Of a stretch of 64,000 bases of DNA, positions 1-9,361 are shown one piece after another. Location of the stretch: positions 3,344,501-3,408,500 of the forward strand of contig NZ_CP018632.1 in assembly GCF_002215215.1 (NCBI RefSeq), given 5' to 3'. This DNA comes from Granulosicoccus antarcticus IMCC3135. Lineage in GTDB: Bacteria > Pseudomonadota > Gammaproteobacteria > Granulosicoccales > Granulosicoccaceae. The position numbers and the translations under genes are program-made. Position 1 is the stretch's first letter, and every line of letters starts with the position of its first letter. The notes beneath the pieces are model-generated. The model saw only the letters and a list, made by a program, of their open reading frames with translations. It searched no databases and was not told where the DNA came from.

Positions 1-1
1 G

Positions 2-229
2 CTGGTCAACGATTCTCTGGTCACCAGAGTTGCAGTGCCGGGAGATCGGCGCGTACTGCGGGTAAAGCTTACTGCCTCAGGCAAGAAAGAATTCCTGCAA
101 CAAGCACTCCAGCATGAAGGTTGGGTTGACAGCCTGTTGGGCAACGTGTCTGGCGATGATGCGGAGCTGATGATGGAACTTGTCGATAAAGTATTCTCAA
201 ATAACTCCACTGAGCAATCAGACACATGA
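2..229 (+). CDS. MarR-family transcriptional regulator, C-terminal fragment (gene starts upstream of the window)
   Basis: The frame is open from base 2, so only the last 75 residues are present and the true start lies upstream. The readable part begins [10 protein letters not shown] and continues with PGDRR and LTASGK. This is the beta-wing of the MarR winged helix, with the conserved Asp-Arg-Arg, followed by the start of the C-terminal dimerisation helix. The stop overlaps the next start (ATGA at 226-229), so it belongs to the same transcript as the acyl-CoA genes. MarR proteins in aromatic-acid operons often respond to the aromatic acid or its CoA thioester; applying that here is inference. 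The ligand-binding half cannot be seen. Confidence 0.85.
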   Translation: MVNDSLVTRVAVPGDRRVLRVKLTASGKKEFLQQALQHEGWVDSLLGNVSGDDAELMMELVDKVFSNNSTEQSDT

Positions 230-1035
230 GTAGCTGTCGAACAGATGTTCAACATTTCCACTGTCGTGTGGATAATCGTATCGCTCAGATATCACTCAAT
301 CGGCCAGAGCGAAAAAACCCACTGACATTCGACAGCTACGCAGAACTGCGTGACTGGTTCAATGATTTGCCCTATTGCGATGATGTCGATGTTGTGGTGT
401 TTGGATCCAATGGGGGCAACTTCTCGTCGGGTGGTGATGTTCACGAGATCATTGGTCCGCTGACCGAGATGTCAATGAAGGAGCTGCTGCAATTTACCCG
501 CATGACGGGCGATCTTGTCAAGGCCATGGTGAATTGCGGCAAGCCTGTCATAGCCGCAGTTGATGGCATCTGTGTGGGAGCCGGCGCCATCATCGCCATG
601 GCATCAGATTTGCGAATGGCCACTCCCGAGGCAAAAACCGCCTTTCTGTTTGCACGTGTCGGATTGGCAGGTTGCGACATGGGAGCTTGCGCCATTTTGC
701 CGCGCATCATTGGTCAGGGACGGGCTGCCGATTTGTTCTATACGGGTCGTTCGATGAGTGCAGACGAAGGCGAGCGCTGGGGCTTCTACAATCGGATTGT
801 TGAGTCAGCAGATCTTGAAGGTGAATCGATGGCATTGGCAAGCCGTATTGCTCAGGGGCCAAATTTTGCTCACATGATGACAAAAACCATGCTGAAGCAA
901 GAATGGTCCATGTCGATCGATCAGGCCATTGAGGCTGAAGCACAAGCGCAGGCCTTGTGCATGCAAACAGATGACTTCAAGCGTGCGTTTCTAGCGTTTA
1001 CGCAAAAGGAAAAACCCGTTTTCGAGGGCAATTAG
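226..1035 (+). CDS. Enoyl-CoA hydratase/isomerase (crotonase) family protein
   Basis: This is a 269-residue crotonase-fold protein of usual family length. [10 protein letters not shown] (residues 66-75) forms the first oxyanion-hole loop, and a second glycine-rich stretch runs through VGAGAI (117-122). [10 protein letters not shown] (146-155) resembles crotonase-family members found in aryl-CoA catabolic clusters. It probably hydrates or otherwise processes a ring-derived unsaturated CoA ester in the cytoplasm. The start overlaps the MarR stop by four bases, and the acyl-CoA dehydrogenase begins at the next base after its stop, so the three genes are translationally coupled. The exact substrate cannot be read from the sequence; the neighbouring benzoate-type CoA ligase makes an aromatic-acid derivative likely. 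Confidence 0.9.
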   Translation: MSSCRTDVQHFHCRVDNRIAQISLNRPERKNPLTFDSYAELRDWFNDLPYCDDVDVVVFGSNGGNFSSGGDVHEIIGPLTEMSMKELLQFTRMTGDLVKAMVNCGKPVIAAVDGICVGAGAIIAMASDLRMATPEAKTAFLFARVGLAGCDMGACAILPRIIGQGRAADLFYTGRSMSADEGERWGFYNRIVESADLEGESMALASRIAQGPNFAHMMTKTMLKQEWSMSIDQAIEAEAQAQALCMQTDDFKRAFLAFTQKEKPVFEGN

Positions 1036-2205
1036 ATGTCAGATAAAACCTATCTGCAGTGGCCTTTTTTTGAGGACAGGCATCGGCAGTTGGCAGAGGA
1101 GCTGGAAAGCTGGTCTGCAGAGCACCTGATAAACATAGACCATGGCGACACGGATAATGCGTGCAAGTCACTGGTGAAGGCACTTGGCAAGGCAGGCTGG
1201 TGCTTGCATAGCGCAGTTGACCCTGCCGGATCGGCGACAACGCTTGATGTCCGTAGCTTGTGTCTGATACGTGAGACGCTGGCAAGGCATGATGGGCTGG
1301 CTGATTTTGCTTTCGCCATGCAAGGTCTGGGGACCGGTGCTGTTTCTCTATTCGGTACTAAAGATCAACAGAACGAATGGTTGACGGCCACCCGAGTCGG
1401 CGAGGCCATAGCGGCATTTGCCTTGACTGAACCCCAGTCTGGTTCTGATGTTGCCAACTCGACGATGAGCGCAACACGTGATGGCAATGACTACGTCCTG
1501 AATGGTGAGAAAACGTGGATATCCAATGGCGGAATTGCCGATCTCTATACGCTATTTGCACGTACTGGAGATGCACCCGGAGCCAAAGGGCTGTCAGCTT
1601 TCATCGTGCCTGCAGGTATACCGGGTTTTGAAGTTGTCGAACGACTGCAGACAATCGCCCCTCATCCATTGGCCAGGCTTCAATTCACCGATTGTCGCAT
1701 TCCAGCATCAGCACTGTTGGGGCAGCAAGGGGAGGGCTTCAAGATTGCGATGTCGGTACTGGATGTTTTCAGGCCCACAGTTGCAGCAGCGGCGCTTGGC
1801 TTTGCGCGGCGTGCACTGGATGCCGCGCTGGATAGAGTCAATCTACGAGAAGTGCAAGGCACTCTGCTGGCAGAGTTTCAAATGGTACAAGGGCATATCG
1901 CAGATATGTCCATGAATATTGATGCCAGTGCCTTGCTTGTTTATCGGGCAGCCTGGCTCAAGGATAGCGGTGCTTCACGTATCACGCGAGAGGCGGCCAT
2001 GGCGAAATTGTTTTCAACTGAGCAGGCTCAGAAAGTGATTGACCAGTCGGTTCAGTTGCATGGCGGCGACGGGGTTCGAACGGGCTGTGTCGTGGAGAAG
2101 TTATATCGCGAGATCAGAGCGCTGAGGATATACGAAGGGGCCTCGGATGTTCAGAAGATCATTATCGCGCGCCAGACTCTGGCAGCACATCGGGATGGAA
2201 AATAA
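1036..2205 (+). CDS. Acyl-CoA dehydrogenase
   Basis: This 389-residue protein is a typical single-domain FAD-dependent acyl-CoA dehydrogenase. The flavin/substrate signature is [12 protein letters not shown] (129-140). QLHGGDGV near residue 345 is the conserved FAD-contacting stretch. IYEGASDVQ (365-373) carries the expected catalytic base, Glu367. It would oxidise a CoA thioester and pass electrons to an electron-transfer flavoprotein, which is not encoded here. It follows the enoyl-CoA hydratase with no gap and its stop shares one base with the ligase start (TAATG). Similar dehydrogenases accompany 2-aminobenzoyl-CoA or salicylyl-CoA degradation genes, but substrate specificity here is inferred from context only. 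Confidence 0.93.
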   Translation: MSDKTYLQWPFFEDRHRQLAEELESWSAEHLINIDHGDTDNACKSLVKALGKAGWCLHSAVDPAGSATTLDVRSLCLIRETLARHDGLADFAFAMQGLGTGAVSLFGTKDQQNEWLTATRVGEAIAAFALTEPQSGSDVANSTMSATRDGNDYVLNGEKTWISNGGIADLYTLFARTGDAPGAKGLSAFIVPAGIPGFEVVERLQTIAPHPLARLQFTDCRIPASALLGQQGEGFKIAMSVLDVFRPTVAAAALGFARRALDAALDRVNLREVQGTLLAEFQMVQGHIADMSMNIDASALLVYRAAWLKDSGASRITREAAMAKLFSTEQAQKVIDQSVQLHGGDGVRTGCVVEKLYREIRALRIYEGASDVQKIIIARQTLAAHRDGK

Positions 2206-3818
2206 TGCTTGGACCAACCGCACACACTGATACTTTTTCAAGGGACAATCTGCCACCTGAAACGCTTTGGCCGGACATCGTGTTGGATGGCTTTGATTAC
2301 CCGGATTATCTGAACGTGGCTGTTGAGCTCACCGACAGGATGGTTGAAAAGGGTTTCGGTGATCACACGGCACTTATTGGCAATGGCCGGCACCGCACCT
2401 ACAAGGAGCTGACAGACTGGACGAATCGTCTGGCACATGTCCTGGTTGAGGATATGAATGTGCAGCCGGGAAATCGGGTTTTGATTCGATCAGCGAATAC
2501 ACCTGCCATGGTTGCCTGCTGGCTTGCAGCCACTAAAGCAGGTGCGGTCGTTGTGAACACGATGCCGATGTTGCGAGCGGTTGAGCTGGCTCAGATCGTT
2601 GACATTGCCGAGATCACTCATGCCTTGTGCGACAACCGGATGCTGGATGAAATCCAGGCGGTAGCGCAAGACAGTAAAACCTTGCATCAGATCATCAGCT
2701 TTGATGGAAGCCAGAATCATGACTCAGACCTGGACCGTCTGGCCCTTGAAAAACCGGTACGTTTTGATGCGGTGCAAACCGGACGTGACGATGTTGCGCT
2801 GCTGGGCTTTACCTCCGGTACGACGGGAGTGCCTAAAGCGACAATGCACTTTCATCGTGATCTGTTGATTATCGCCGACGGCTATGCAAAGGAAATACTG
2901 GGGGTCACGCCAGATGATGTTTTCGTTGGTTCACCACCACTGGCATTTACATTTGGATTAGGGGGTCTGGCCATCTTTCCATTGAGGTTTGGGGCTACGG
3001 CAACGCTGTTGGAAACAGCCAGCCCGCCCAGCATGATCGAGATCATCGAGAAGTACAAGGCAACGGTGTGTTTTACCGCGCCAACAGCCTATCGATATAT
3101 GCTTTCAGCCATGGACGAGGGAGCCGATTTATCCAGTCTGCGAGCCGCTGTTTCTGCCGGTGAAACCCTGCCGGCACCTGTCTATAAAGACTGGATTGAA
3201 AAGACGGGTAAGCCCATACTTGATGGTATCGGGGCAACTGAAATGCTGCATATATTCATCTCTAACCGCTTTGATGATCATTCACCTGCCTGCACGGGCC
3301 GGCCGGTTACTGGCTATCAGGTAAAAATCATTGACGATGACAACAATGAGGTACCCCATGGAACTGTGGGCAGGTTGATCGTAAAGGGACCGACTGGATG
3401 TCGCTATCTGGCTGACGATCGTCAAGCCAACTATGTGCTTGATGGCTGGAACATCACAGGGGACAGCTTTTCAATGGACGAGAAAGGCTATTTGCATTTC
3501 GTTGCAAGAAATGACGATATGATCATTTCTGGTGGCTATAACATTGCCGGTCCTGAGGTGGAAGCTGCATTGTTGTCACACCCCTTAGTGGCTGAATGCG
3601 CTGTGGTGGCTGCCAGCGATGAAGAACGAGGTTCCATTGTCCAGGCACACGTAGTGCTCAGAGATGGCGCTGCGGCTGTCGACAGTACCGCTTTGCTGCT
3701 CAAGGATTATGTCAAGGCGACCATTGCACCGTACAAATATCCCCGATCGATTGTTTTTTGCGAAAGTCTGCCAAAGACAGCCAGTGGGAAAATTCAGAGA
3801 TATACATTGAGGACGTAG
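2205..3818 (+). CDS. AMP-forming benzoate/2-aminobenzoate-type CoA ligase
   Basis: The 537-residue protein belongs to the ANL adenylating superfamily. The P-loop-like motif is FTSGTTGVPK (202-211), followed by a MHFHRD segment characteristic of the benzoate-CoA ligase branch. GIGATEMLH carries the A5-type acidic residue. GDSFSMDEKGY and ISGGYNIAGPEVE mark the hinge and C-terminal domain. PKTASGKIQR provides the acyl-adenylate lysine, Lys529. The reaction is ATP-dependent activation of an aromatic carboxylate to its CoA thioester through an acyl-AMP intermediate. Its place between acyl-CoA enzymes and a dedicated ABC importer suggests it traps the imported acid. 2-Aminobenzoate is my best guess because RidA and a 4HBT thioesterase follow; benzoate or salicylate remain possible. 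Confidence 0.88.
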   Translation: MLGPTAHTDTFSRDNLPPETLWPDIVLDGFDYPDYLNVAVELTDRMVEKGFGDHTALIGNGRHRTYKELTDWTNRLAHVLVEDMNVQPGNRVLIRSANTPAMVACWLAATKAGAVVVNTMPMLRAVELAQIVDIAEITHALCDNRMLDEIQAVAQDSKTLHQIISFDGSQNHDSDLDRLALEKPVRFDAVQTGRDDVALLGFTSGTTGVPKATMHFHRDLLIIADGYAKEILGVTPDDVFVGSPPLAFTFGLGGLAIFPLRFGATATLLETASPPSMIEIIEKYKATVCFTAPTAYRYMLSAMDEGADLSSLRAAVSAGETLPAPVYKDWIEKTGKPILDGIGATEMLHIFISNRFDDHSPACTGRPVTGYQVKIIDDDNNEVPHGTVGRLIVKGPTGCRYLADDRQANYVLDGWNITGDSFSMDEKGYLHFVARNDDMIISGGYNIAGPEVEAALLSHPLVAECAVVAASDEERGSIVQAHVVLRDGAAAVDSTALLLKDYVKATIAPYKYPRSIVFCESLPKTASGKIQRYTLRT

Positions 3819-3912
3819 CCTCGAGAAACGCTCTAATAAATGACTCTGTTCAACCATTGATTCAGTGAAGTAGAAAGAACGCCAACAATCACAATGCAGT
3901 AAGGAGAAAACG

Positions 3913-5073
3913 TTGATTATACGTCGAAAAGCAAGCAGTCTTGGACTGGCCTTGCTGGCTAGCTGTACTTTGTTAACCCCTGCTATTTCTGTGGCCGACA
4001 ATAAAGTGAAAGTCGGCATGATTACTACGCTGTCCGGGGGCGGGGCTGGACTAGGAATCGATGTTCATGATGGGTTCATGCTGGCAATCGCTCAGTCGGG
4101 CAACAAGAACATTGAAGTGGTGGTTGAAGATGATCAACGCAAACCGGATGTGGCTGTACAGTTAGCCGATCAGATGATTCAATCTGAAAAAGTAGATGTG
4201 TTGACGGGCATCATCTGGTCGAACCTTGCGATGGCCGTGATACCTTCTGCCACCGCACAAGGGAAAATCTATCTATCACCTAACGCAGGTCCGTCAGTTT
4301 TAGCCGGAAAAGGTTGTCATCCTAACTATTTCAATGTTGCCTGGCAAAATGATGAGCTGCATGAGGCCGCTGGTGCTTACGCAACCGACGAGGGTTATGG
4401 AAAGTCGTTCATTCTTGCCCCTAACTACCCAGCCGGCAAAGATGCATTGACGGGCTACAAACGCTATTTCAAAGGTGAGATAGCAGGTGAACTCTACACC
4501 AAGCTGGGGCAGACAGACTACGCGGCAGAGCTGGCACAGATTCGAGCATCAGATGCAGATAGTGTTTTCTTCTTTCTTCCGGGTGGCATGGGTATTTCTT
4601 TTCTGAAGCAGTATTCTGGCAGCGGCATCGAGTTACCCGTCGTGGGTCCTGCTTTCAGTTTTGATCAAGGTATCTTGCAGGCAGTCGGTGATGCGGCTCT
4701 GGGAATCAAGAATACCTCTCAATGGAACAAGGACATTGATAACCCGACCAATGCCGCCTTTGTAGAATCGTTTCAAGCTGAGTATGGACGATTGCCTTCG
4801 CTATACGCCTCTCAGGGGTTTGACACCGCAAACCTGCTACTTAGTGCAATGGACAAGGCTGAAGTGGATGATACAGAAGCTTTTCGTGCAGCCCTGAAGC
4901 TAGCTGATTTCAAGTCAGTACGCGGTGACTTCAAGTTTGGTAACAACCAGCATCCTGTTCAGGATATTTATGTGCGAGAAGTGATCAAGGAAGGTGACGT
5001 CTATACCAACAAGATAATTGCAACTGCATTATCAGATCATGCAGACTCCTACGCTGCTGATTGCAGCCTGTAA
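3913..5073 (+). CDS. ABC transporter substrate-binding protein, branched-chain amino acid/aromatic acid family
   Basis: This is a 386-residue type I periplasmic binding protein. It starts with TTG at 3913, chosen because a strong ribosome-binding site AAGGAGAA (3901-3908) sits at the right distance. An N-terminal signal peptide (basic MIIRRK, hydrophobic core, SVA|D cleavage near residue 28) precedes VKVGMITTLSGG, the usual opening of Leu/Ile/Val-type binding proteins. The mature protein would bind a solute in the periplasm and deliver it to the permeases encoded next. LivK-like proteins bind amino acids or aromatic acids. The CoA-ligase context favours an aromatic acid. A hairpin follows the gene before the permease. 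Confidence 0.92.
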   Translation: MIIRRKASSLGLALLASCTLLTPAISVADNKVKVGMITTLSGGGAGLGIDVHDGFMLAIAQSGNKNIEVVVEDDQRKPDVAVQLADQMIQSEKVDVLTGIIWSNLAMAVIPSATAQGKIYLSPNAGPSVLAGKGCHPNYFNVAWQNDELHEAAGAYATDEGYGKSFILAPNYPAGKDALTGYKRYFKGEIAGELYTKLGQTDYAAELAQIRASDADSVFFFLPGGMGISFLKQYSGSGIELPVVGPAFSFDQGILQAVGDAALGIKNTSQWNKDIDNPTNAAFVESFQAEYGRLPSLYASQGFDTANLLLSAMDKAEVDDTEAFRAALKLADFKSVRGDFKFGNNQHPVQDIYVREVIKEGDVYTNKIIATALSDHADSYAADCSL

Positions 5074-5085
5074 TTTTTCCTGATG

Positions 5086-5114
5086 AGAGTCTGATGCCGC
5101 TGGTGTCAGACTCT
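5086..5114 (+). promoter_or_regulatory. Intercistronic hairpin after the ABC binding-protein gene
   Basis: A perfect 9-bp inverted repeat (AGAGTCTGA at 5086-5094, TCAGACTCT at 5106-5114) with an 11-nt loop lies between the substrate-binding gene and the first permease. No T-run follows, so it looks like an mRNA-stabilising or partially terminating stem rather than a full terminator. Such stems commonly allow more binding protein than permease to be made. That role is inferred from position. Confidence 0.6.
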
Positions 5115-5135
5115 AAAATTGCATAAAGCCAACAT

Positions 5136-6059
5136 ATGTCGACAATACTTCTCATCGAACAACTCCTGAATGGTATTCAGTTTGGGGTCATGTTGTTTTT
5201 AATGGCGGCTGGCCTGACATTGATATTTGGTGTCATGGGGCTGATCAATCTGGCTCATGGCTCGCTCTATATGATAGGTGCATTTGCCGCAGCCTCTGTG
5301 GCTACCTTGACTGGCTCGTTCGTACTCGCCATTCTGGCCAGTGTAGTTGCTGCGGCCTTGTTTGGTGCCATTGTCGAGTTCAGCATCATGCGGCGGCTCT
5401 ACGAGCGTGATCACCTTGACCAGGTTCTGGCCACCTTCGCACTTATTCTGATTTTCTCTGAGGGAACGCGATGGATGTTTGGTTCCTTCCCGCTCTACCT
5501 TGATGTCCCCGAGATGCTCAGCGGTACCGTACTGCTGCCCGGCGGCATTCATTACTCGCGCTACCGTCTGGCGATCATTGTCATAGGGTTGCTGGTCGGG
5601 GTAGGACTGTATCTGTTGATATCAAAAACCCGTATCGGCATGCGTATTCGAGCGGGTGAGAATGACCGGGAAATGATCGGTGCGCTGGGTATTGATATTT
5701 CGAAGCTATATACCTCTGTATTTGCACTGGGTGCGGGCCTGGCCGGTTTGGCGGGAGCTTTGGTTGGTGCGATTCAATCGGTGCAGGTAGGCATGGGGGA
5801 GCCTGTGTTGATTCTGGCATTTGTTGTCATTGTCATTGGTGGCATTGGGTCAATCAAAGGTGCGTTTATTGGCGCTCTGCTAGTGGGTGTGACCGATACT
5901 CTGGGCAGAGTATTGCTGCCCATTGCATTTGGTAGCTTCATGGAGACCTCGCAGGCTGCATCCGTCGGCTCCTCTTTGTCTTCCATGCTCATCTATTTGT
6001 TGATGGCCGTTGTACTTTTATTCAAGCCATCAGGATTATTTGGGCGTACGCAATCATGA
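5136..6059 (+). CDS. ABC transporter permease, LivH type
   Basis: This 307-residue, strongly hydrophobic protein has about eight predicted membrane segments. The N-terminal motif LIEQLLNGIQFG and the stretch GVMGLINLAHGSLYMIGAF are hallmarks of LivH inner-membrane permeases. A conserved ENDREMIGALGI loop probably contacts the ATPase. It would form the translocation channel with the following LivM-type protein. The stop overlaps the next gene by four bases (ATGA at 6056-6059), so the permease pair is translationally coupled. There is little Shine-Dalgarno signal before ATG 5136, which fits lower expression than the binding protein. Confidence 0.93.
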   Translation: MSTILLIEQLLNGIQFGVMLFLMAAGLTLIFGVMGLINLAHGSLYMIGAFAAASVATLTGSFVLAILASVVAAALFGAIVEFSIMRRLYERDHLDQVLATFALILIFSEGTRWMFGSFPLYLDVPEMLSGTVLLPGGIHYSRYRLAIIVIGLLVGVGLYLLISKTRIGMRIRAGENDREMIGALGIDISKLYTSVFALGAGLAGLAGALVGAIQSVQVGMGEPVLILAFVVIVIGGIGSIKGAFIGALLVGVTDTLGRVLLPIAFGSFMETSQAASVGSSLSSMLIYLLMAVVLLFKPSGLFGRTQS

Positions 6060-7039
6060 TCAATGAAAAAACATTGAATGCCCTCATTGCGCTTTTGCTT
6101 TTAGCGGTGCCGTTGATTGCCTGGTTTCTGGATGAGCCCTTTATCATCACGCTGGCAACCAAGGTCGCCATTCTTGCACTGGCAGCGGTGGGGCTGAACC
6201 TTGCGCTTGGCTATGGTGGGCTCGTCAGTCTGGGTCACGCTACATTCTTCGGCTTGGGCGGATACTCGATGGGTATTCTGGCCAGCCATGCTCAGACTTA
6301 CACGCCTTTGCTGGAAAGCCCATTTGTGCTTGAAGGTACGAATTCAATGCCGGTCATCTGGTTGACTGCCATAGTGATCAGTGGCTTGGTAGCGTTCATC
6401 GTGGGTCTGCTGAGTCTGAGGACCGCTGGCGTCTACTTTATTATGGTGACCTTGGCGTTCGGACAGATGTTCTACTATTTTGCGATCAGCTGGCCAGCCT
6501 ATGGCGGAGAGGATGGACTGTCCATTTATGTGCGAAATGGATTTCCCGGATTGAACACACTTGATCCGATCCAGTTTTTCGCGATCTGTTATGTCTTGCT
6601 GATGCTGGTCATTTTCTTCATGGCCAGGCTGAACTCTGCCTCATTCGGTCTGGCACTGAATGCCGCTCGACAGAACAGCGAGCGTGTTCAAACGGTCGGC
6701 ATCAGTCCTTTCAAGCTTCAATTGGTCGCGTTTACGATATCGGGTGCGGTAACCGGATTGTCTGGCGCCTTGTATGCAGACTTGAATCGATTTATCAGCC
6801 CGACGATGTTCAGTTGGCAAACCAGTGGTGAGATCATGGTGTTTATCATTCTGGGAGGTGTGGCGCGATTGTTTGGCCCAGTGGCAGGGGCTGCCATTTT
6901 TATCTCTCTCGAGCATGTACTCGGTGGCCTGTCGGAATACTGGCATATCTATCTGGGTGCGGTTCTGCTGTTGGTGGTGCTGTTTGCAAAAGGCGGCTTG
7001 ATTGGCTCGGTATTCAGGAAGTCTGTTAGTCATGGTTGA
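6056..7039 (+). CDS. ABC transporter permease, LivM type
   Basis: This is a 327-residue integral membrane protein. AAVGLNLALGYGGLVSLGHATFFGLGGY, read in two parts around residues 42-70, is the standard LivM core. The ALNAARQNSERVQTVGI segment is the cytoplasmic coupling loop. It should pair with the preceding LivH-like permease in the inner membrane. It overlaps LivH by four bases and its 3' end overlaps the proposed ATPase start at 7032. Nothing suggests a fused ATPase domain, as occurs in some LivM proteins. Confidence 0.93.
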   Translation: MINEKTLNALIALLLLAVPLIAWFLDEPFIITLATKVAILALAAVGLNLALGYGGLVSLGHATFFGLGGYSMGILASHAQTYTPLLESPFVLEGTNSMPVIWLTAIVISGLVAFIVGLLSLRTAGVYFIMVTLAFGQMFYYFAISWPAYGGEDGLSIYVRNGFPGLNTLDPIQFFAICYVLLMLVIFFMARLNSASFGLALNAARQNSERVQTVGISPFKLQLVAFTISGAVTGLSGALYADLNRFISPTMFSWQTSGEIMVFIILGGVARLFGPVAGAAIFISLEHVLGGLSEYWHIYLGAVLLLVVLFAKGGLIGSVFRKSVSHG

Positions 7040-7787
7040 TCCTGTTCTCGACATACGCGACATACGCAAGCAATTTGGTGCCTTGAAGGCAAGCGATGGG
7101 ATTTCTCTGGACCTGAAACAAGGCGAAATACATGCGTTGATCGGCCCGAACGGTGCGGGTAAATCCACCTTGATAGGGCAGATAGCCGGCAGGTTGAAAC
7201 CCGATAGCGGTAGCGTGCATTTTCTGGGTCAGGACATCAGTACCCAATCGACCGTACAACGAGCCCGATTGGGCCTGGGCCGTACCTTTCAGGTGTCAGC
7301 ATTGGCAATGGAAAATACGGTATTGGAGAATGTGGTCCTTGGGGCACTGGGCAATCGCGGTAAGGCATTTGGTTTTTTCAAGCCGGTCATGCACGATAAA
7401 GAACTGCTTTTACAGGCAAGGGCTGCGCTTGAACGAGTTGAGTTGATCGATGACGAGGCGTGCATTACTGCCGAACTATCGCATGGGCAGCGTCGCCAAC
7501 TAGAGGTTGCAGTCGCCTTGACCATGCAGCCAAAAGCCTTCTTGATGGATGAGCCGATGGCGGGGATGGGGGCCGATGGGTCAAAGAAGCTGACGAAGTT
7601 GCTCAGAGAGTTAAGCAATGATGCGCCCATTCTGTTGGTAGAACACGATATGGATGCGGTGTTTGCACTGGCAGATCGTATCAGTGTGCTGGTTTATGGA
7701 AAAATCATTGCAACAGGTTCAGTTGATGAAATACGTGCCAATCCGGATGTACGTACCGCCTATCTAGGTGATGAGGGTGGCGTATGA
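7032..7787 (+). CDS. ABC transporter ATP-binding protein, LivG type
   Basis: The 251-residue cytoplasmic ATPase begins MVDPVLDIRDIRKQFG. I chose ATG 7032 over the farther in-frame start at 7002 because AGGAAG (7016-7021) precedes it and ABC homology begins here. Walker A is GPNGAGKST. The signature is ELSHGQRRQLEVA, a LivG-type variant of LSGGQ. Walker B is AFLMDEPMAGM, followed by the H-loop VEHDMDAV. It would energise import together with the LivF-type ATPase that overlaps its stop by four bases (ATGA at 7784-7787). Confidence 0.93.
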   Translation: MVDPVLDIRDIRKQFGALKASDGISLDLKQGEIHALIGPNGAGKSTLIGQIAGRLKPDSGSVHFLGQDISTQSTVQRARLGLGRTFQVSALAMENTVLENVVLGALGNRGKAFGFFKPVMHDKELLLQARAALERVELIDDEACITAELSHGQRRQLEVAVALTMQPKAFLMDEPMAGMGADGSKKLTKLLRELSNDAPILLVEHDMDAVFALADRISVLVYGKIIATGSVDEIRANPDVRTAYLGDEGGV

Positions 7788-8473
7788 GCCTTTTGACGCT
7801 GGAAAATATCACGGCATCCTACGGTGCATCTCAAGCACTTTTCGGTGTTGATCTGACATTGGATGAAGGTGAAGTTGTGGCGTTGATGGGCCGCAATGGG
7901 ATGGGTAAAACAACCACCATCAAGGTCATTTGTCGGTTATTGAAAAATCAATCCGGAACGGTCTGTTTTGCGGGACAGGATATTTCCTCTTATCCTTCAC
8001 ACCGTGCCGCTCGCCTCGGGCTGGGGCTTGTGCCTGAAGGTCGGCGTTGCTTTTCAAACCTGACAGTTTGGGAAAACCTCATGGCATCTGCCAGACAAGG
8101 TCATTGGGATTTTGACCGGGTTGCAAATCTGTTTCCAAGACTGCAGGAAAGATCATCTCAATATGCGGCTTCACTCTCGGGCGGGGAGCAGCAGATGCTG
8201 GCTATTGGTCGGGCCTTGATGACTAACCCGCGAACCCTGATTCTGGATGAAGCAACCGAAGGCCTGGCCCCTGTTATTCGGCAGGAAATATGGAAGGCTA
8301 TCGCTCAGTTGAAAGGTGAAACCGGTCTTTCGATTCTTGTCGTCGATAAAACCCTCAAGGAACTGGCGCTCGTTGCAGACAGGGCGGTCATCCTGGAGCG
8401 AGGCAAGTCTGTCTGGCGGGGGCAGTTTCAAGCCTTGAGTGCCGACGTTGCTGACCAATACCTGGGTGTTTGA
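7784..8473 (+). CDS. ABC transporter ATP-binding protein, LivF type
   Basis: This 229-residue ATPase has Walker A GRNGMGKTT, signature LSGGEQQML, Walker B TLILDEATEGL and a D-loop typical of LivF. One small oddity is the switch region, which reads VVDKTLKEL where LivF and LivG proteins usually have a histidine (for example VEH or VEQ). Many LivF proteins also lack the histidine, so activity is not in doubt. It completes a five-component importer and overlaps both neighbouring genes. Confidence 0.93.
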   Translation: MSLLTLENITASYGASQALFGVDLTLDEGEVVALMGRNGMGKTTTIKVICRLLKNQSGTVCFAGQDISSYPSHRAARLGLGLVPEGRRCFSNLTVWENLMASARQGHWDFDRVANLFPRLQERSSQYAASLSGGEQQMLAIGRALMTNPRTLILDEATEGLAPVIRQEIWKAIAQLKGETGLSILVVDKTLKELALVADRAVILERGKSVWRGQFQALSADVADQYLGV

Positions 8474-8478
8474 TTCAG

Positions 8479-8883
8479 ATGTTTCAATACAATCAGAAAG
8501 TACTGTTCAAACATTGTGATCCTGCCGGTATTGTTTTCTACCCTCGATACTTTGAGATGCTGAACGATACGGTAGAAGAGTTCTTTGACAGTGAGCTGGG
8601 TCAGTCGTTTTCGCAGATCCATCAAACTGCCAGCATTCCTACGGTACAGATGAATGCCACATTCTCAGCGCCGAGCAGGTTGGGGGATAAGTTGGTGATA
8701 AATCTTGAAGTTTGCCGAATAGGTCGTTCGAGCGCTGATTTGGATTTCAAGACTTACTGCGAAGAACAGCTGCGATTCTCAGCGAATTCAACATTGGTTT
8801 ACGTGGATACGAACGGTAAACCAAACTCATGGCCTGATTCATTGCGTCGGGCATTACAAACAAGATTACAAGGAGAAGATTAG
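8479..8883 (+). CDS. Acyl-CoA thioesterase, 4-hydroxybenzoyl-CoA thioesterase/YbgC family
   Basis: This hotdog-fold protein is 134 residues long if translation begins at ATG 8479; a TTG at 8470 that overlaps the livF stop is an alternative. FKHCDPAGIVFYPRYFEM near the N-terminus holds the catalytic aspartate of the 4HBT/YbgC family. It would hydrolyse an aryl- or acyl-CoA thioester to free acid and CoA. In aromatic-acid operons of this layout such thioesterases either release the ring product or rescue trapped CoA. RidA starts on the last base of its stop codon. Confidence 0.87.
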   Translation: MFQYNQKVLFKHCDPAGIVFYPRYFEMLNDTVEEFFDSELGQSFSQIHQTASIPTVQMNATFSAPSRLGDKLVINLEVCRIGRSSADLDFKTYCEEQLRFSANSTLVYVDTNGKPNSWPDSLRRALQTRLQGED

Positions 8884-9296
8884 TGTCCAGTGAAATTATT
8901 CAGCCTGAAGGTTGGACCAAAGCGAGGGGATATGCAAACGGCATACTGAGCGAACAGGGAATGCTTTTTGTCGGCGGTCAAATTGGCTGGAATGCTGAGC
9001 AAGTGTTCGAGAGTCACGATTTTATAGGGCAGATGGAGCAAGCACTGAAGAACATAGTGGCCGTTGTTGTTCAGGCCGGTGGTTCGACTACGGATATCGT
9101 TCGGCTGACCTGGTTCGTGATAGACAAAAAGGAATACGTTGCTCGCCAAAAAGAAGTAGGTGAAGTTTATCGTCGTGTGTTGGGCAAGCACTTTCCTGCA
9201 ATGACGATGGTTGTGGTAGCAGGACTTGTTGAAGATGACGCACTGATCGAGATTGAAGCGACTGCAGTAATAAGGGCGCTCACTATTGATGGTTGA
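8883..9296 (+). CDS. RidA/YjgF-family enamine/imine deaminase
   Basis: This 137-residue protein has the length and end-to-end pattern of RidA. ARGYANGILSEQGMLFVGGQIGW opens the beta-sheet core, QMEQALKNI follows, and the protein ends in VEDDALIEIEATAVI, where the family's conserved C-terminal Glu lies. GTG at 8883 is preceded by AAGGAGAA, a good ribosome-binding site. RidA proteins hydrolyse reactive enamines or imines. Its position at the end of an aryl-CoA operon supports an amino-substituted substrate such as 2-aminobenzoate, whose degradation would generate such intermediates. That link is inference. Confidence 0.9.
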   Translation: MSSEIIQPEGWTKARGYANGILSEQGMLFVGGQIGWNAEQVFESHDFIGQMEQALKNIVAVVVQAGGSTTDIVRLTWFVIDKKEYVARQKEVGEVYRRVLGKHFPAMTMVVVAGLVEDDALIEIEATAVIRALTIDG

Positions 9297-9361
9297 GGCG
9301 TGGAGCCTGGCAGCAGTGCACTACAATCACTCGTGGATATAGCCAGACTACGAATAGCACT

